A stretch of DNA of 45,570 nucleotides from Gammaproteobacteria bacterium. GTDB taxonomy: Bacteria > Pseudomonadota > Gammaproteobacteria > GRL18. Shown here piece after piece: positions 16,461 through 25,312 of the stretch (its first letter is position 1; each line of letters begins with the position of its first letter). Made by a program: the position numbers and the translations under genes. A model generated the notes under the pieces. It ran no database searches. It saw only the letters and a program-made list of their open reading frames with translations, and was not told the origin of the DNA. The stretch is taken from positions 1 to 45,570 of the forward strand of contig JADGDG010000029.1 of NCBI GenBank assembly GCA_016744995.1, written 5' to 3'.

Positions 16461-16477
16461 TTGGTATGATATTTGCA
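16461..16477 (+). promoter_or_regulatory. Sigma-54-like promoter for the HEAT-gene operon
   Basis: TTGGTATGATATTTGCA has GG-N10-GC and a TTGCA -12 element. Start would be near 16488, 40 bases before GTG 16528. An alternative reading exists: TTGACA at 16440-16445 with extended -10 TGGTATGAT, but the spacer would be 19 bases. The matching divergent site favours sigma-54. Confidence 0.55.
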
Positions 16478-16527
16478 AAATGTATATTCTATAAATATTA
16501 GTCCCTACATATCCGGAGTACGTAATA

Positions 16528-19026
16528 GTGCAGACAATGACCAGCAAAGTGACCACTAGCCTACTGAACTACCTTGAAAACGGTAATGAGGTCGATAGAT
16601 GTTATGCCGCAAAAACTTTAGGCAATCTAAAAATAAAAGAAGCCACAAAAGCATTGCTGGAACGAATAAAAGATGAAGATGTTGATGTCTGCATCGATGC
16701 CATCAGTGCACTGGGAAAAATTAAAGAACTATCGGCTTTACCTGTTTTACTTGAATCCCTTGAAAAAGATCCTGATAGCGACGTTAAACTGGCAGTCACT
16801 GAATCTCTGGCTCATTTTCAAAGTAAAGATGCCATTGACACTCTGTTAAAGCTTGCTGAAGAACGTCCTGAAGATATGTATTTCGACCAAAATGCAGACT
16901 GGGATAGTTGGTGGGATCTTCAGGAAAAAGCCATTTTTATTTTAGGAGAGATGAAGGTTAAAAAAGCCTTCCCTATATTAAAAAATATACTGGAAGATGA
17001 ATTCAGTCAGGATATTGAAGCCATTATTCTTAAGGCTATTGCAAAGTTGGGCGATGATCAGGCCGACAAATACCTGATTAACCGACTTAATGGTGCAAAT
17101 GACAGCACAGAAATTCAACAGCGGCGTACAGCAACCGCTCTGGGATTTTCCCAGACAGATGCAACTCTGAAGGCATTAGGTCGCGGTCTGGTCAGCAAAT
17201 CTGCAGACACCCGAGAAAATATTCTTTTGGCTTTAGGACAACGAAAAGCTACGGCTTACATTAAAGCCATTTTTTTAAGTTTGCGCGACCCGGCTGCCAA
17301 TGTAAAACGGACAGCACTAAAAGTACTTCAGAATCTGGAATCCGAATTACAAACCAATCAGGCATTTGATTTCAATCAAATTGCAGCCATGTTAAAAGAG
17401 CAAGATGCAACTCTGCAAACCGCTATTTTAGCTTTTTTTCAAGAACAACAGAAAATCAACCCAATCATTAAAACTCTATCTGATGAAAACCAGCAATTAA
17501 TTCTTCAGTGTCTTAAATCTGAAAATGATAATGTACTGGCTCAGGCTGCTCAATTAAGTACCATCACCGGGCATCCGGAAAGTACTGCACTCTTGTTCAA
17601 ACTTGCTTTATCTGAAACGCATTCCGCATGGGTTAGAAAAGAAGCTATTCTGGCCCTTGGGCACACAATTAACACCATAAGTGATGCCGAAGAAAAACAG
17701 AATGCATTATTAGATTTACGTTCTCTGGTACACAATGAAGAACAGGCTGTTCGCTCTTCTGCATTACAGGCATTACTCATATTATCTAACTCATCTAAAG
17801 AGTCCGAAAATGATGAACTGCCTCCTATTGCAATCCTGCTGGCCACACTTAAGGGTGAGCAATTTGACCTGAAAGAAACAGAAGACGAAACCTGTACTGT
17901 TGGAGAAACACCCACTGAGTCCAATTGTAATACATGCGCTGAAAATACTGCCTGTTCATCTGCTGTTAATGGCGGAAATGCGACTATAACAGAAACCATT
18001 GTCCAGCAATTCAAAGATAAAGATATCAATGAGAGTGCACATTTGATCCCGGCAAATGAAGATCAGTCCATTAACTCAGCCATGTCAACACTCGAAGCCA
18101 TTGCCATGGATAATGTTGAAAGTTCTCAGGCTGTCATCCCTGTCACCGAGACAGAAAAAGCACATGATAAAGAAAGTGGGCCTTTCATTTCAGAAAATCT
18201 TGATGATGATATGGACGAGTTTGTTAACATTATGCGTAAAAATTTTACTAAGGGTAAAAAAATGATCCGTCGCAAGGTAAACACCTTTGCTGATGCACGG
18301 CATATCTGTGCACGACTGCTCAGTTCTAACACCCAGTCAATCTATGATGAAGTTATCGTTAAAGCCCTTGCAGAGTGCCTTAACGATAATGATGAAAGTT
18401 TACGTCAGGAAGCTGCTGAATCACTATCAAACATAAGCTTAAGGAGTCCATTCATTACAGGCTTGAGCGACACTTTTGGTAAGCTGGTGACTCTCCTGGA
18501 CAGCAAGGATTCTGATATGAGAATAGCCTGTATCCATGCCATTGCTCATTCAGGAAACCGTGCGGCATTACCTCATTTACTAGACTATTTATCCGATGAA
18601 GAATACCTGGTACAACTGCATTCACTTCATGGGCTGGTTTATATTATTAATAATAAGGCAGGCTTAAGCACACAGCAGCAGGCTGAATATATGATTTTAA
18701 ATGAAGTCAGTAATGAACAGGTGATTAAAGCACTCTTTGACTGTTTAAACCATAAAAATTACAGTGTTTCTATGGCTGCAATTGAAGCATTAGCCGACTT
18801 AAAGCAAACTGAAGCCATTGAACAATTTATTGATGTCGCCCTCACGGATGAAGGTCAGTCAGCCAGACATATTTCCAGATTATTAAAAAAACTGGACACA
18901 GAAAAAAGTACTGAGTTACTTTTAACACGTCTGGATAGCGTTGCCGACAGCTCCTATCGACGTTATGTAATGGAAATGCTGGAGGTTGTTGTCAGTCCTG
19001 AAGAGAACCAAAAGGAAGCGGCTTAG
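16528..19026 (+). CDS. HEAT-repeat scaffold protein
   Basis: The 832-aa protein opens with GTG 16528, 9 bases after CCGGAG; ATG 16537 is the alternative. Residues 5-430 and 590-820 consist of ~30-35-residue helical repeats of the PBS-lyase HEAT type (for example DVCIDAISALGKIKE, DMRIACIHAIAHSGNRAALP). Between them lies an acidic linker with four cysteines (about 456-482). There is no signal peptide or membrane helix, so it is cytoplasmic. HEAT proteins act as binding scaffolds; heading this operon it may organise assembly of the bd-like complex or its haem-modifying enzymes. That role is inference. Confidence 0.8.
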   Translation: MQTMTSKVTTSLLNYLENGNEVDRCYAAKTLGNLKIKEATKALLERIKDEDVDVCIDAISALGKIKELSALPVLLESLEKDPDSDVKLAVTESLAHFQSKDAIDTLLKLAEERPEDMYFDQNADWDSWWDLQEKAIFILGEMKVKKAFPILKNILEDEFSQDIEAIILKAIAKLGDDQADKYLINRLNGANDSTEIQQRRTATALGFSQTDATLKALGRGLVSKSADTRENILLALGQRKATAYIKAIFLSLRDPAANVKRTALKVLQNLESELQTNQAFDFNQIAAMLKEQDATLQTAILAFFQEQQKINPIIKTLSDENQQLILQCLKSENDNVLAQAAQLSTITGHPESTALLFKLALSETHSAWVRKEAILALGHTINTISDAEEKQNALLDLRSLVHNEEQAVRSSALQALLILSNSSKESENDELPPIAILLATLKGEQFDLKETEDETCTVGETPTESNCNTCAENTACSSAVNGGNATITETIVQQFKDKDINESAHLIPANEDQSINSAMSTLEAIAMDNVESSQAVIPVTETEKAHDKESGPFISENLDDDMDEFVNIMRKNFTKGKKMIRRKVNTFADARHICARLLSSNTQSIYDEVIVKALAECLNDNDESLRQEAAESLSNISLRSPFITGLSDTFGKLVTLLDSKDSDMRIACIHAIAHSGNRAALPHLLDYLSDEEYLVQLHSLHGLVYIINNKAGLSTQQQAEYMILNEVSNEQVIKALFDCLNHKNYSVSMAAIEALADLKQTEAIEQFIDVALTDEGQSARHISRLLKKLDTEKSTELLLTRLDSVADSSYRRYVMEMLEVVVSPEENQKEAA

Positions 19027-19088
19027 GTTCCTGGAAATAAACAGCTCACTTATTATCTTTTTTAATAACGAATAGTAGGAAAATTAAT

Positions 19089-19820
19089 ATGAAAAAAACA
19101 ATTGCATCAATTGCATTAGTAACAGCAGCAGCGTTTAGCTTGCCGGCGATGGCAGGCTATAAAGTTGTTGATGTAGCAGACGGTGGTTCTATTTCCGGTA
19201 AAATCAATTTTACCGGTAAAGATGCACCCGCTCAAATCTATAAAGTTGCCAAAGATACCGATACCTGCGGTACAGCAAACCGGGTCATTGATTATGTTGA
19301 TGTTAAAGATGGCGCTCTGAGAAATGTTGTTGTTTATCTGGACAAAGTAAAGTCTGGAAAAAAATTCGCTCCCATTGAAGCAAAAATTGATCAAAAAGGC
19401 TGTTCATTTATGCCTTTTATGAGCGTTATGACCAATGGTGCTATTTTTGAAGCAACCAATTCTGATCCTGTGCTGCATAATATTCACACCTATGAAATTA
19501 TGGGACGTGCAAAAAAGACTGTCATGAATGTCAGCCAGCCAAAACAGGGCGCTACCACTAAGAAAAAAGTTAAATTAAAACGTGGTGCCGGTATGAAACT
19601 TGAGTGTGATGCTCATGATTTTATGCATGGTTTCGTTTTTGTTGCTAAAAATCCATACTACGCAATTGTTGCTGAAGATGGGACCTACACAATCAATGAT
19701 ATCCCTGCAGGAAAATATAAAGTTAAAGCCTGGCACGGTACCTTAGGTGAGAAAAAAGGTAAAGCAACTATTACTACAGGCGGTACAGCAACAGTTGATT
19801 TTACTTTTAAAGGGAAATAA
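19089..19820 (+). CDS. Periplasmic cupredoxin-like/methylamine-utilisation-type protein
   Basis: The 243-aa protein has a Sec signal peptide ending AMA (about residue 22). The cupredoxin-like part has LHNIHTYE (~137-144) and LECDAHDFMHGFVFV (~175-190). The His, Cys-x2-His-x2-Met arrangement could bind copper. The last ~60 residues (EDGTYTINDIPAGKYKVKAW) form a carboxypeptidase-regulatory-like beta domain. Such proteins are often labelled methylamine utilisation proteins without evidence. Next to c-type cytochromes and SCO, an electron-carrier or copper-handling role in the periplasm is likely. Confidence 0.75.
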   Translation: MKKTIASIALVTAAAFSLPAMAGYKVVDVADGGSISGKINFTGKDAPAQIYKVAKDTDTCGTANRVIDYVDVKDGALRNVVVYLDKVKSGKKFAPIEAKIDQKGCSFMPFMSVMTNGAIFEATNSDPVLHNIHTYEIMGRAKKTVMNVSQPKQGATTKKKVKLKRGAGMKLECDAHDFMHGFVFVAKNPYYAIVAEDGTYTINDIPAGKYKVKAWHGTLGEKKGKATITTGGTATVDFTFKGK

Positions 19821-19837
19821 AAAGTCATATGTCTGTC

Positions 19838-19882
19838 GTCTTTAGTCTGTAGTTTATAGTTATAAGATTAGAGACTAAGGAC
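19838..19882. other. Intra-operon hairpin
   Basis: GTCTTTAGTCT and AGACTAAGGAC can pair (10 of 11 positions) around a 23-nt loop between the cupredoxin-like gene and the 40-aa gene. There is no T-run. It may protect the upstream mRNA or lower downstream expression. Confidence 0.4.
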
Positions 19883-19902
19883 TAACAGCCAGGACTTAAA
19901 CA

Positions 19903-20025
19903 ATGTTCAAGTATTTAAATGAAAAATTTAACTTAACACTTTCAGATTACGTTATCTTATCCGGTGGCGTAATTAATATTATCGTTATAACAACCATTTT
20001 TATTTTTTGGTTGCTTTATACATAA
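19903..20025 (+). CDS. 40-aa single-helix membrane peptide
   Basis: ATG 19903 to TAA 20023 encodes MFKYLNEKFNLTLSDYVILS followed by a hydrophobic helix and a WLLYT end. GCCAGGAC upstream is a usable ribosome site. Genes on both sides run the same way with short spacing. Like the two tiny proteins of the divergent operon, it may be an extra subunit or assembly factor of the membrane complex. Confidence 0.55.
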   Translation: MFKYLNEKFNLTLSDYVILSGGVINIIVITTIFIFWLLYT

Positions 20026-20063
20026 AAGATATAGAAACAAAATTGCTCACAGAGAACTAAAAC

Positions 20064-22085
20064 ATGCCGCAAAGTAACACTGCTTCATTGGAGATCCCTG
20101 AACAGGAAGTGCCAAAATTAGAGACTGCTTACCGTTCAATATTATTAGCAGTTGATTCATCCGATCACTCTAATCGTGCTACCGATGATGCAATCGAGTT
20201 AGGTACTTTATATCAGTCAGTAATTACAGCCTCTCATGTGTATGCAGCAAAAATGCATGATATGCGCTTCAAACAAATGGAAGGTGGTCTGCCTGAACAG
20301 TTTAAAGAAGAAGATGAGCTGGAACGTCAAAGAGATATCCATGACTCTTTGATCACTAAGGGACTGTCAATTATTACAGACTCTTACCTGATTCAGGCAG
20401 AGCAAGCCTGTGACAAGGCCGATCTTGACTTTAAGGGACGCTCCCTTGAAGGCAAAAATTATAAAACACTGGTTGATGAGGCACATAACGGTCAGTATGA
20501 CCTGTTGGTTATGGGATCATTAGGACTGGGCGCTATTCAGGGCAGTACCATTGGCACTGTCTGTGAACGAGTGGTACGTCGAAGCAAGATCGATACCCTG
20601 GTTATTAAACAACCTGAGCGAAGTATTAAAGAAGGCCCGATTGTCGCTGCAATTGATGGCTCAAAACAATCCTATGCAGCACTCATCAGCGCCTTTAATT
20701 TAGCCAAAGAGTGGCGAGTTCCGCTGCACATTGTTTCTGCCTTTGATCCTTATTATCACTATGTTGCCTTTAATCGTATTGCCGGTGTGCTGAGCGACGA
20801 AGCAGGAAAAGTGTTTCGCTTTAAAGAGCAGGAACAATTACACGAAGAAATTATTGATGATGGCCTGGCTAAAATTTATCAAAGCCATCTTGAAGTGGCT
20901 GAACAATTAGCAGAAGAGTATCGACTAAAAGACAGCGGTGTGAGTTTTGAAACTCATCTGCTCACCGGTAAGCCTCACCATGCCATTGAACAATATGTAG
21001 AAGAAGCTAAAGCCAGTTTGCTCATTATAGGTAAAATAGGTATCCACTGTGATGACGAACTTGATATCGGTGGTAATAGTGAAAATTTACTACGAAATTC
21101 ATCCTGTGCCTTATTATTGACACAACGTGAATTTACCCCGCGGGTTGAGATGGTTGCAGAGTCAACAACCACCTGGTCAACTCAGGCAGAAGATGCCATG
21201 ACACACATTCCACCCTTTGTGCAAAATATGGCACGCACTGCCATTTTACGATATGCACAAAGTGAAGGACATACAGTGATCACGGCTAGCATTGTTGAAC
21301 AGGCCACTAAAAATATGTGTCCTGCAGGAATGAAAAACCTGGATAATTTAGTCGATGCAGCAACAGAAGCCAAAAGTGTCAGAAAAATCAAAACACCAAC
21401 TGCCGGTGCATTTAATATGCAGTGGTCAAAAGAAGCTGATGAAATGCTGCTGCAAGTCAGTGACACAACACTTCGACACAATACCAAAATGCGTGCTGAA
21501 AAACGTGCCTTAACTGAAAAATCAACCCTTGTTGAAGTTGATCATATTTTACCTTTTGTTATTAATCCGACGCTCAAAAGCAAACATAAAGAAGAACAGA
21601 AAAAAACCTCAAAATGCCCTTTTGCTTCCATGGGCGATATGAGTGGGGTAACGGCACCCAGCGACTCAATTGATTTACTCTGGGAGAAAGAAGCTCTTGA
21701 ACGGCTCAAACAAATACCCGAAGGTACCAGCCGTGATATGACTCAAAAAGCAACTAATGCTATTGCTCAACAGCAGGCTATTAAAAAAATCGATTTAGCT
21801 TTTCTGGAGAATATCTTAAATATTTTTAACTCCGGTTCAAAACAGGCAGCAAAAGACATCGGTAAAACATTACCATGGGATGAAGATGCGCAGGCTTCTA
21901 TATCAAAAGCACCACCAATGGTTCAGGGGATGCTTGCCAGGGAAATTGAAGCCTATGCAAAACGTGAAAAACGAAGCAGAGTTGATCTTAAGACAGCAGA
22001 AGAAGCAAAGCAGCATTGGGCTGATGAAGGCCAGTTTCATCTTGATCCAAATGATCCCAGGAATAATCCCAGGAATAAAAGTTAA
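20064..22085 (+). CDS. Tandem universal-stress protein with PCP_red-like C-terminal repeats
   Basis: The 673-aa protein has two Usp domains. The first (about 20-188) has LLAVDSSDHS and the nucleotide loop GSLGLGAIQGSTIGT. The second (about 193-355) starts IVAAIDGSKQS but its loop is altered (GKIGIHCDDELDIGG). After ~370 come about four units of the type W-EA-xx-L-xIPxFVxxM-R-xIExYA: DAMTHIPPFVQNMARTAI, DEMLLQVSD, LWEKEALERLKQIPEG and DAQASISKAPPMVQGMLARE. These resemble the PCP_red domain found at the end of protochlorophyllide reductase subunit B. It is cytoplasmic. The 24-base gap to the radical SAM gene, which carries the same domain, suggests the two proteins work on one task. Confidence 0.75.
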   Translation: MPQSNTASLEIPEQEVPKLETAYRSILLAVDSSDHSNRATDDAIELGTLYQSVITASHVYAAKMHDMRFKQMEGGLPEQFKEEDELERQRDIHDSLITKGLSIITDSYLIQAEQACDKADLDFKGRSLEGKNYKTLVDEAHNGQYDLLVMGSLGLGAIQGSTIGTVCERVVRRSKIDTLVIKQPERSIKEGPIVAAIDGSKQSYAALISAFNLAKEWRVPLHIVSAFDPYYHYVAFNRIAGVLSDEAGKVFRFKEQEQLHEEIIDDGLAKIYQSHLEVAEQLAEEYRLKDSGVSFETHLLTGKPHHAIEQYVEEAKASLLIIGKIGIHCDDELDIGGNSENLLRNSSCALLLTQREFTPRVEMVAESTTTWSTQAEDAMTHIPPFVQNMARTAILRYAQSEGHTVITASIVEQATKNMCPAGMKNLDNLVDAATEAKSVRKIKTPTAGAFNMQWSKEADEMLLQVSDTTLRHNTKMRAEKRALTEKSTLVEVDHILPFVINPTLKSKHKEEQKKTSKCPFASMGDMSGVTAPSDSIDLLWEKEALERLKQIPEGTSRDMTQKATNAIAQQQAIKKIDLAFLENILNIFNSGSKQAAKDIGKTLPWDEDAQASISKAPPMVQGMLAREIEAYAKREKRSRVDLKTAEEAKQHWADEGQFHLDPNDPRNNPRNKS

Positions 22086-22108
22086 GTTTAAAAATGTAAC
22101 GGATACCT

Positions 22109-23446
22109 ATGGATAAATTATTCCAACTACAACAAAAAAGCGCCCAGGATGAGCTCTATCTGCTGGCGATAAACATCACCAAACGATGTAATCTTTCTTG
22201 TGAGCACTGTTATCTGGATGCTGATACTTTAAAAAATGGTCAGGCTAACGAATTAAGCCTCGAGGAAGTGACTTCTATTCTGGATGAAGTTGCCAGTCGC
22301 GGCAATAAAACTATGGTGGTACTAACCGGAGGTGAACCTCTGGCTCGTACTGATCTGGAGGATATGATTAAGCATGGTGCCGATCTAGGCTTGTCTATGG
22401 TTATTGGCACAAACGGTACTTTATTAACCTCACGTAGAGTTTCAGCCTTAAAGGCTGCTGGAGCTTTAGGAGTCGGTATCAGTGTTGATTCTTTAAATCA
22501 GGCACAACATGATAAATTCAGGGGTCTTAATGGCAGTTGGGAAAAAACATTCAAAGGCATTCAGCATTGCAGGGAACAAGAACTTTCTTTCCAGATTCAT
22601 TTTACTGTTACTCAAAATAACTATACTGAATTAAATGATATTATCCGCTTTGCTCATGAAAATGGAGCCCGGGTACTAAATCTGTTCTTTTTGATCTGTA
22701 CAGGGCGTGCACAATCGACCTCTGATATCAGTCCCGATCAATATGAGCAAACCTTGACAGAAATCATTAAGGCTCAGGTTGATTATCCCGAAATGATCAT
22801 TCGCCCCCGTTGTGCACCTCATTTTAAGCGTATTGCTCATCAATTAAATCCCGAATCTCCAATTACTCGCGTGAGTGGCTTTGATGGGGACGGCTGCATT
22901 GCCGGCACTCATTATTGTCGTGTTGCTCCCAATGGTGATGTCACAGCCTGTCCTTATATTGATACGCCATCCGGCAATATTCGTGAGCAAAGCTTTCTCT
23001 CTATCTGGGACAATGCAGCAGATTTTCAACTATTAAGAAATCCCAGCTTAAACGGTGCCTGTGGCGAATGTGAATATAAAAAACTTTGTGGCGGCTGTCG
23101 GGCACGACCGGTTGCCCTAGGCGGAAGTTTAATGGACTCTGATCCTTATTGTGCTTATGTGCCCGAGGGAAAAGCCATTATTGAGCCTTTTGAAGAAGAT
23201 CAGACACAGCATATTCAGTGGCATGATGAAGCCACGCAAAGATTATCCCGAATTCCCGGTTTTCTGCAAAATATGATCAAAAAACGCGCCGAAGCCTATG
23301 TTTTAGAACTGGGTGAATGTACTGTTAAAGCAGAACATTTATCTAATCTTGCCAGCAAGCGATTTGGGCAAAATATGCCTTTTAGAAAACCAACATCTCT
23401 GTCTTCATCGAAAAAAGAAGCATCATCGGGAAGAGGACAGCAATGA
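22109..23446 (+). CDS. Radical SAM enzyme (AhbD/NirJ-like) with PCP_red tail
   Basis: The 445-aa protein has the radical SAM cluster CNLSCEHC (Cys27, 31, 34) followed by VLTGGEPLAR, which binds SAM. A C-terminal SPASM-like set of cysteines follows: DGCIAGTHYCRV, TACPY and CGECEYKKLCGGCRAR, likely holding auxiliary 4Fe-4S clusters. This arrangement is shared by haem-synthesis enzymes AhbD and NirJ and by peptide-modifying enzymes. Residues ~370-430 (ATQRLSRIPGFLQNMIKKRA) form a PCP_red-like unit as in the preceding gene. It overlaps the next gene by ATGA. With a PPO-like neighbour, porphyrin or haem side-chain chemistry is the best guess, but peptide modification is not excluded. Confidence 0.8.
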   Translation: MDKLFQLQQKSAQDELYLLAINITKRCNLSCEHCYLDADTLKNGQANELSLEEVTSILDEVASRGNKTMVVLTGGEPLARTDLEDMIKHGADLGLSMVIGTNGTLLTSRRVSALKAAGALGVGISVDSLNQAQHDKFRGLNGSWEKTFKGIQHCREQELSFQIHFTVTQNNYTELNDIIRFAHENGARVLNLFFLICTGRAQSTSDISPDQYEQTLTEIIKAQVDYPEMIIRPRCAPHFKRIAHQLNPESPITRVSGFDGDGCIAGTHYCRVAPNGDVTACPYIDTPSGNIREQSFLSIWDNAADFQLLRNPSLNGACGECEYKKLCGGCRARPVALGGSLMDSDPYCAYVPEGKAIIEPFEEDQTQHIQWHDEATQRLSRIPGFLQNMIKKRAEAYVLELGECTVKAEHLSNLASKRFGQNMPFRKPTSLSSSKKEASSGRGQQ

Positions 23447-24921
23447 TACTCCCTTCTGATGATAAAAAATTAGCGCCCGGCACACATGACCTTGATGTAA
23501 TCGTTATCGGCGGTGGTATTTCCGGGCTCAGTACCGCCTGGTGGCTGGCTCAAAGCGGCCTAAAAGTCCAGGTCTGGGAAAAAAAGAATCGTCCCGGCGG
23601 TAAAATTAAAACCGATATAGAAAACGGATTTCGCACAGAGCAGGCGGCTTCTATGATAATGAATTTCAAATCTGAAGTTGACCAGTTTTTTACCCAGAGC
23701 GGAGTTGAAGCATATAAAACAAAACGCTTATTAAAAGCTGAAAATAATCGATATTTGATCAATCAGGGGAAGCTTCAACCTCTGCCAATGACCATTACCC
23801 GATTGTTTTTCTCTTCAATGTGGAGTACACAGGGAAAATTTCGTTTATTGATGGAGCCCTTTATCGGCAAAGCAAAAAAACACAATGAAACAGTCACTGA
23901 GTTTATCACTCGTCGTTTGGGTCATGAATTCCTGGAAAAGGCCATGGAGCCTTTGATTGCTGGTACTTTGGCCTCTAATCCCGATCTGGCCAGTGCCCGG
24001 CATGTCATTCCACGGCTCACAGCACTTGAAAACAAGTTCGGCAGTATTACTGCCGGCATCTTTGCGCATAAAATCATCGGCAAACGTACAGCCAGGGATC
24101 CTGAAAGCTTTTCTTTTAATGGCGGCATGGAAACACTACCTCAGCAGCTTGCCAGTGATCCAAAACTGGGTTTCCGGGAAAATATTCAGGTAAAAAAAAT
24201 AATCCGGCATGGCCCGCATCACTGGGAAGTCCAGGCTTCAGGGCCTGATGGAGACATCTATTGCAAAGCCCGTCATGTGGTTATCTCCAGTCCCGCAGAT
24301 GCAGCAGCACAATTATTAAAACCCATTAACCAGACACTGAGTGAACTTTTAGAAAATATTGAATATACACCCTTGTCTGTTGTGCATATTGGTCTGGAAC
24401 AGTCAGCAGTGAAACATCCACTTGATAGTGCTGGTTTTCTGGTACCAAGAGATGAAAAAAACACTGCTAAAATGACCATTAACGGCAATCTGTGGATGAG
24501 TTCCATTTTTTCTAACCGGGCACCTGAACATTGTATTTTATTATCCAGTTATATTGGCGGCGCGCGCCAGCCATCAGCCATTAATTTATCAACTCAGGAA
24601 AGTATTGCCCGTGTTCTTGAGGATATCAGCCCCCTGTTAGGGATCAGCGCTGAGCCTATTATGGGTCGTATAGACAAACATCAGAGGGCATTACCGCTTT
24701 ATCATGGACATTATCCTGAAAAACTAAAGGCCATTGAAGAACAATTACGAATTCTTCCAGGTCTGCATCTGGAGGCTAATTATATCGGCGGCGTTTCGGT
24801 GAGGGATCGTATTGTATCATCTAAAAAAGCCGCTGAGAAAATTATTGAGCAATCAGTATTACGCCATGAAAGCTTTCAAGTGATCAATATAAACCATTCA
24901 TTAATTGAAACACCGGCCTGA
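23443..24921 (+). CDS. Protoporphyrinogen-oxidase-like FAD enzyme (HemY family)
   Basis: The 492-aa length fits HemY/PPOX. Residues 17-50 are an FAD-binding fold with VIVIGGGISGLSTAWWLA and a RPGGKI motif. TARDPESFSFNGGMETLPQQL and the end region ANYIGGVSVRDRIVSSKKAAE match the PPOX/amine-oxidase family pattern. The usual reaction is oxidation of (copro)protoporphyrinogen IX with oxygen. Start ATG 23443 overlaps the radical SAM stop. Its location away from other hem genes and inside a respiratory operon suggests a dedicated role in making or altering a haem for the bd-like complex. Confidence 0.8.
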   Translation: MILPSDDKKLAPGTHDLDVIVIGGGISGLSTAWWLAQSGLKVQVWEKKNRPGGKIKTDIENGFRTEQAASMIMNFKSEVDQFFTQSGVEAYKTKRLLKAENNRYLINQGKLQPLPMTITRLFFSSMWSTQGKFRLLMEPFIGKAKKHNETVTEFITRRLGHEFLEKAMEPLIAGTLASNPDLASARHVIPRLTALENKFGSITAGIFAHKIIGKRTARDPESFSFNGGMETLPQQLASDPKLGFRENIQVKKIIRHGPHHWEVQASGPDGDIYCKARHVVISSPADAAAQLLKPINQTLSELLENIEYTPLSVVHIGLEQSAVKHPLDSAGFLVPRDEKNTAKMTINGNLWMSSIFSNRAPEHCILLSSYIGGARQPSAINLSTQESIARVLEDISPLLGISAEPIMGRIDKHQRALPLYHGHYPEKLKAIEEQLRILPGLHLEANYIGGVSVRDRIVSSKKAAEKIIEQSVLRHESFQVININHSLIETPA

Positions 24922-24925
24922 AAAA

Positions 24926-25312
24926 ATGAATATTCTCAAATCAGAAGACTATTCACAAGATAATTCACAAGATAGCCCGCAAGATAAGGAAATGTCATTT
25001 AAAGCGTCAAAATTTAAGCCCTTTCGGTTTATTTTTTTTATTTTTTTGATTATGCTGTTTATTTCTCAGGCAATTAAGTGGTATAGCACATCTGTCACCC
25101 TGCCGAGATTTTGTGAAGATCCTGGACTTGCGCTGCATCATCTGGAAGAAATTATTAGCAAACCCCATCCTGCCGGAAACACAAGAGAAACACGCCGCCC
25201 TTATATTATAGCGGCCAAGCTCATCTACCTTGTGCCCCAAAAATCCAATGAATCCATTGAAAATTATCTCCATCGGGTTCGTAGGGAACTCAGTCAGCGG
25301 TGTCTGAGATGA
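24926..25312 (+). CDS. Small inner-membrane protein of unknown function
   Basis: ATG 24926 lies 4 bases after the PPO-like stop; a TTG at 24905 would overlap that gene. The 128-aa product has a polar, Asp/Gln-rich N-terminus, one membrane helix (about 33-54) and a periplasmic helical domain with two cysteines (one in RFCEDPGLALHHLEE and one near the C-terminus). The stop overlaps the kinase ATG (ATGA). I recognise no family. Its coupling to the sensor kinase gene suggests a signalling partner or an assembly factor. Confidence 0.6.
   Translation: MNILKSEDYSQDNSQDSPQDKEMSFKASKFKPFRFIFFIFLIMLFISQAIKWYSTSVTLPRFCEDPGLALHHLEEIISKPHPAGNTRETRRPYIIAAKLIYLVPQKSNESIENYLHRVRRELSQRCLR

Noticed and set aside
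16440..16470. Sigma-70 promoter TTGACA with extended -10 TGGTATGAT
   Set aside because: The spacer would be 19 bases and the divergent partner site lacks a -35; kept only as an alternative to the sigma-54 reading.
17550..18029. 159-codon antisense frame in the HEAT gene, and similar long frames opposite the VgrG gene (42451-42996)
   Set aside because: Shadows of strongly coding sequence with no start signals or recognisable domains.
22109..24921. Haem d1 (nir) biosynthesis cluster for nitrite reductase
   Set aside because: Only one NirJ-like enzyme; no nirS, nirF, nirD/L/G/H or nirE in the window.
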